Source: an uncultured Coriobacteriaceae bacterium (GTDB taxonomy: Bacteria > Actinomycetota > Coriobacteriia > Coriobacteriales > Eggerthellaceae). From it: 5,176 nt of DNA. Of this stretch, positions 4,534-5,176 are shown one piece after another. Numbering within the stretch: position 1 is the first letter of the stretch; each line of letters starts with the position of its first letter. The notes below the pieces were generated by a model. That model had not been told where the DNA came from, did not search any database, and worked only from the letters and a program-made list of their open reading frames with translations. A program made the position numbers and the translations under genes. Location: the NCBI GenBank assembly GCA_902781245.1, contig CACZIP010000164.1, positions 1 to 5,176 of the forward strand, written 5' to 3'.

Positions 4534-5176
4534 CGAAGATGACGCGCGGGAAGCCCTGATGCCCTCGGCGGCCGCCTCGCGCACTCCGGCCTCGCCCACG
4601 TGCTTGTGGAACCAACAGGCACTTTGGTCGGGCACGAGGAAGTCGCCTTCTTCCATTATGCTCTCTAGCATGCAGCCCCCACCGCAAGCAGCCAAGTGTT
4701 CGCAAGCCTTGCATTCCGGATTCTTGGCTATCAAATCCATGATCGTAGTCTTGACCACATCGTGATAGTACCCGCGAAGGGTAATGTCACCGAGATGTTC
4801 CTCCAGCACGTTGGGAAATCTGTCGCCGAGCACCGTATCCGAGAAGCCCATGCATGGCGCCACCCGACCATCGGGGCGAATGTACATGTTGTACCACATG
4901 CTCTCGCAGTAGGGTATTTCGGACCAGTTGGCGTCGTCGGCAGCGTGATGAACGTAGGGAATCCTGTATTCCGTTTCGCCTTTTGCACAAGTAAAGAAGC
5001 CGCCTAGATCCAGGCCTATGGGCGCGCCGTCTTTGAGATACTGGGGGATATAGGTGCGGTATACATCCCACACCTCCTCCTCTGAAAGCGCGTAGCGTGC
5101 GGAGTAATCCTTCCATTCGCCAAGCTCCTGCGGGGCATTCACCCGGAGCGTTTTCACACCGAGCGCTGCAAGGTAG
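4510..5176 (-). CDS. Radical SAM/SPASM enzyme, C-terminal part
   Basis: The gene enters from the right edge and stops at the TAG at 4512-4510. At least 222 residues are visible, with no stop in frame up to the edge. A GTG at 5157 is only an internal valine, because upstream codons (Y-L-A-A-L-G) continue the typical radical SAM core. The catalytic CX3CX2C cluster that binds S-adenosylmethionine lies outside the window. Counting from Val at 5157, the SPASM domain shows all seven canonical cysteines: C84-X12-G-X4-C102, then C139-X2-C142-X5-C148-X3-C152 (CKAC...CGGGC), then C171. These bind two auxiliary iron-sulfur clusters. SPASM enzymes modify peptides or proteins, or act in cofactor synthesis, and no precursor peptide is visible here. 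A short Ala/Ser-rich tail follows. The 3-nt gap to the truncated MFS start indicates a former SAM-MFS operon. The family call is strong; the substrate is unknown. Confidence 0.9.
   Translation of the reverse strand, partial: YLAALGVKTLRVNAPQELGEWKDYSARYALSEEEVWDVYRTYIPQYLKDGAPIGLDLGGFFTCAKGETEYRIPYVHHAADDANWSEIPYCESMWYNMYIRPDGRVAPCMGFSDTVLGDRFPNVLEEHLGDITLRGYYHDVVKTTIMDLIAKNPECKACEHLAACGGGCMLESIMEEGDFLVPDQSACWFHKHVGEAGVREAAAEGIRASRASSSPLEGKRV

Noticed and set aside
1..5176. CRISPR array, tRNA/rRNA genes, insertion sequences
   Set aside because: No regular spacer-repeat pattern, no tRNA-like cloverleaf, and no transposase or terminal inverted repeats of an IS were seen.

Overview
The window looks like chromosomal DNA from an anaerobic gut-type actinobacterium. 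Coriobacteriia/Eggerthellaceae is my best guess. It rests on the gene mix (a PucR-type regulator beside a URO-D-fold protein, an OFA-like MFS carrier and a radical SAM/SPASM enzyme), the GC-rich third codon positions and the general look of the proteins. No rRNA or marker gene is present, so this placement is inference.

Layout from left to right: (1) 1-115, a short non-coding stretch with two small hairpins. (2) 116-1354, minus strand, an intact 12-helix MFS transporter of 412 aa. (3) 1355-1559, a non-coding gap that starts with what looks like the last codons of a lost radical SAM gene and also holds one arm of a 14-bp inverted repeat flanking the MFS gene. (4) 1560-2981, minus strand, a PucR/CdaR-type transcription regulator. 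(5) 2982-3148, an AT-rich divergent regulatory region with helically phased ATTGA boxes and a 10-bp palindrome. (6) 3149-4258, plus strand, a URO-D-fold protein resembling the corrinoid/thiol methyltransferases rather than true HemE. (7) 4317-4364, a likely intrinsic terminator for that gene. (8) 4373-4506, minus strand, a truncated copy of the MFS 5' end. (9) 4510-5176, minus strand, the C-terminal part of a radical SAM/SPASM enzyme that runs off the right edge.

The main structural point is that the first 134 nt of the MFS gene occur twice, at 1221-1354 and 4373-4506, in the same orientation with 8 differences. In the right-hand copy the MFS start follows an intact radical SAM/SPASM gene by 3 nt. 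In the left-hand copy the same spacing and stop codon survive, but the SAM gene body is gone. Six of the 8 differences are silent third-position changes and the other two fall in one codon. The copies therefore seem to have diverged while both were coding, before one lost its SAM gene and the other most of its MFS gene. The PucR/URO-D pair lies between the two scars.

Working model (inference): the PucR-type regulator senses a small molecule and controls the divergent URO-D-fold gene, and perhaps the co-directional MFS carrier downstream of itself. This would be a small inducible uptake and conversion module. It appears to have been assembled between, or by recombination of, two related radical SAM-MFS operons. 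No substrate can be assigned from this window.
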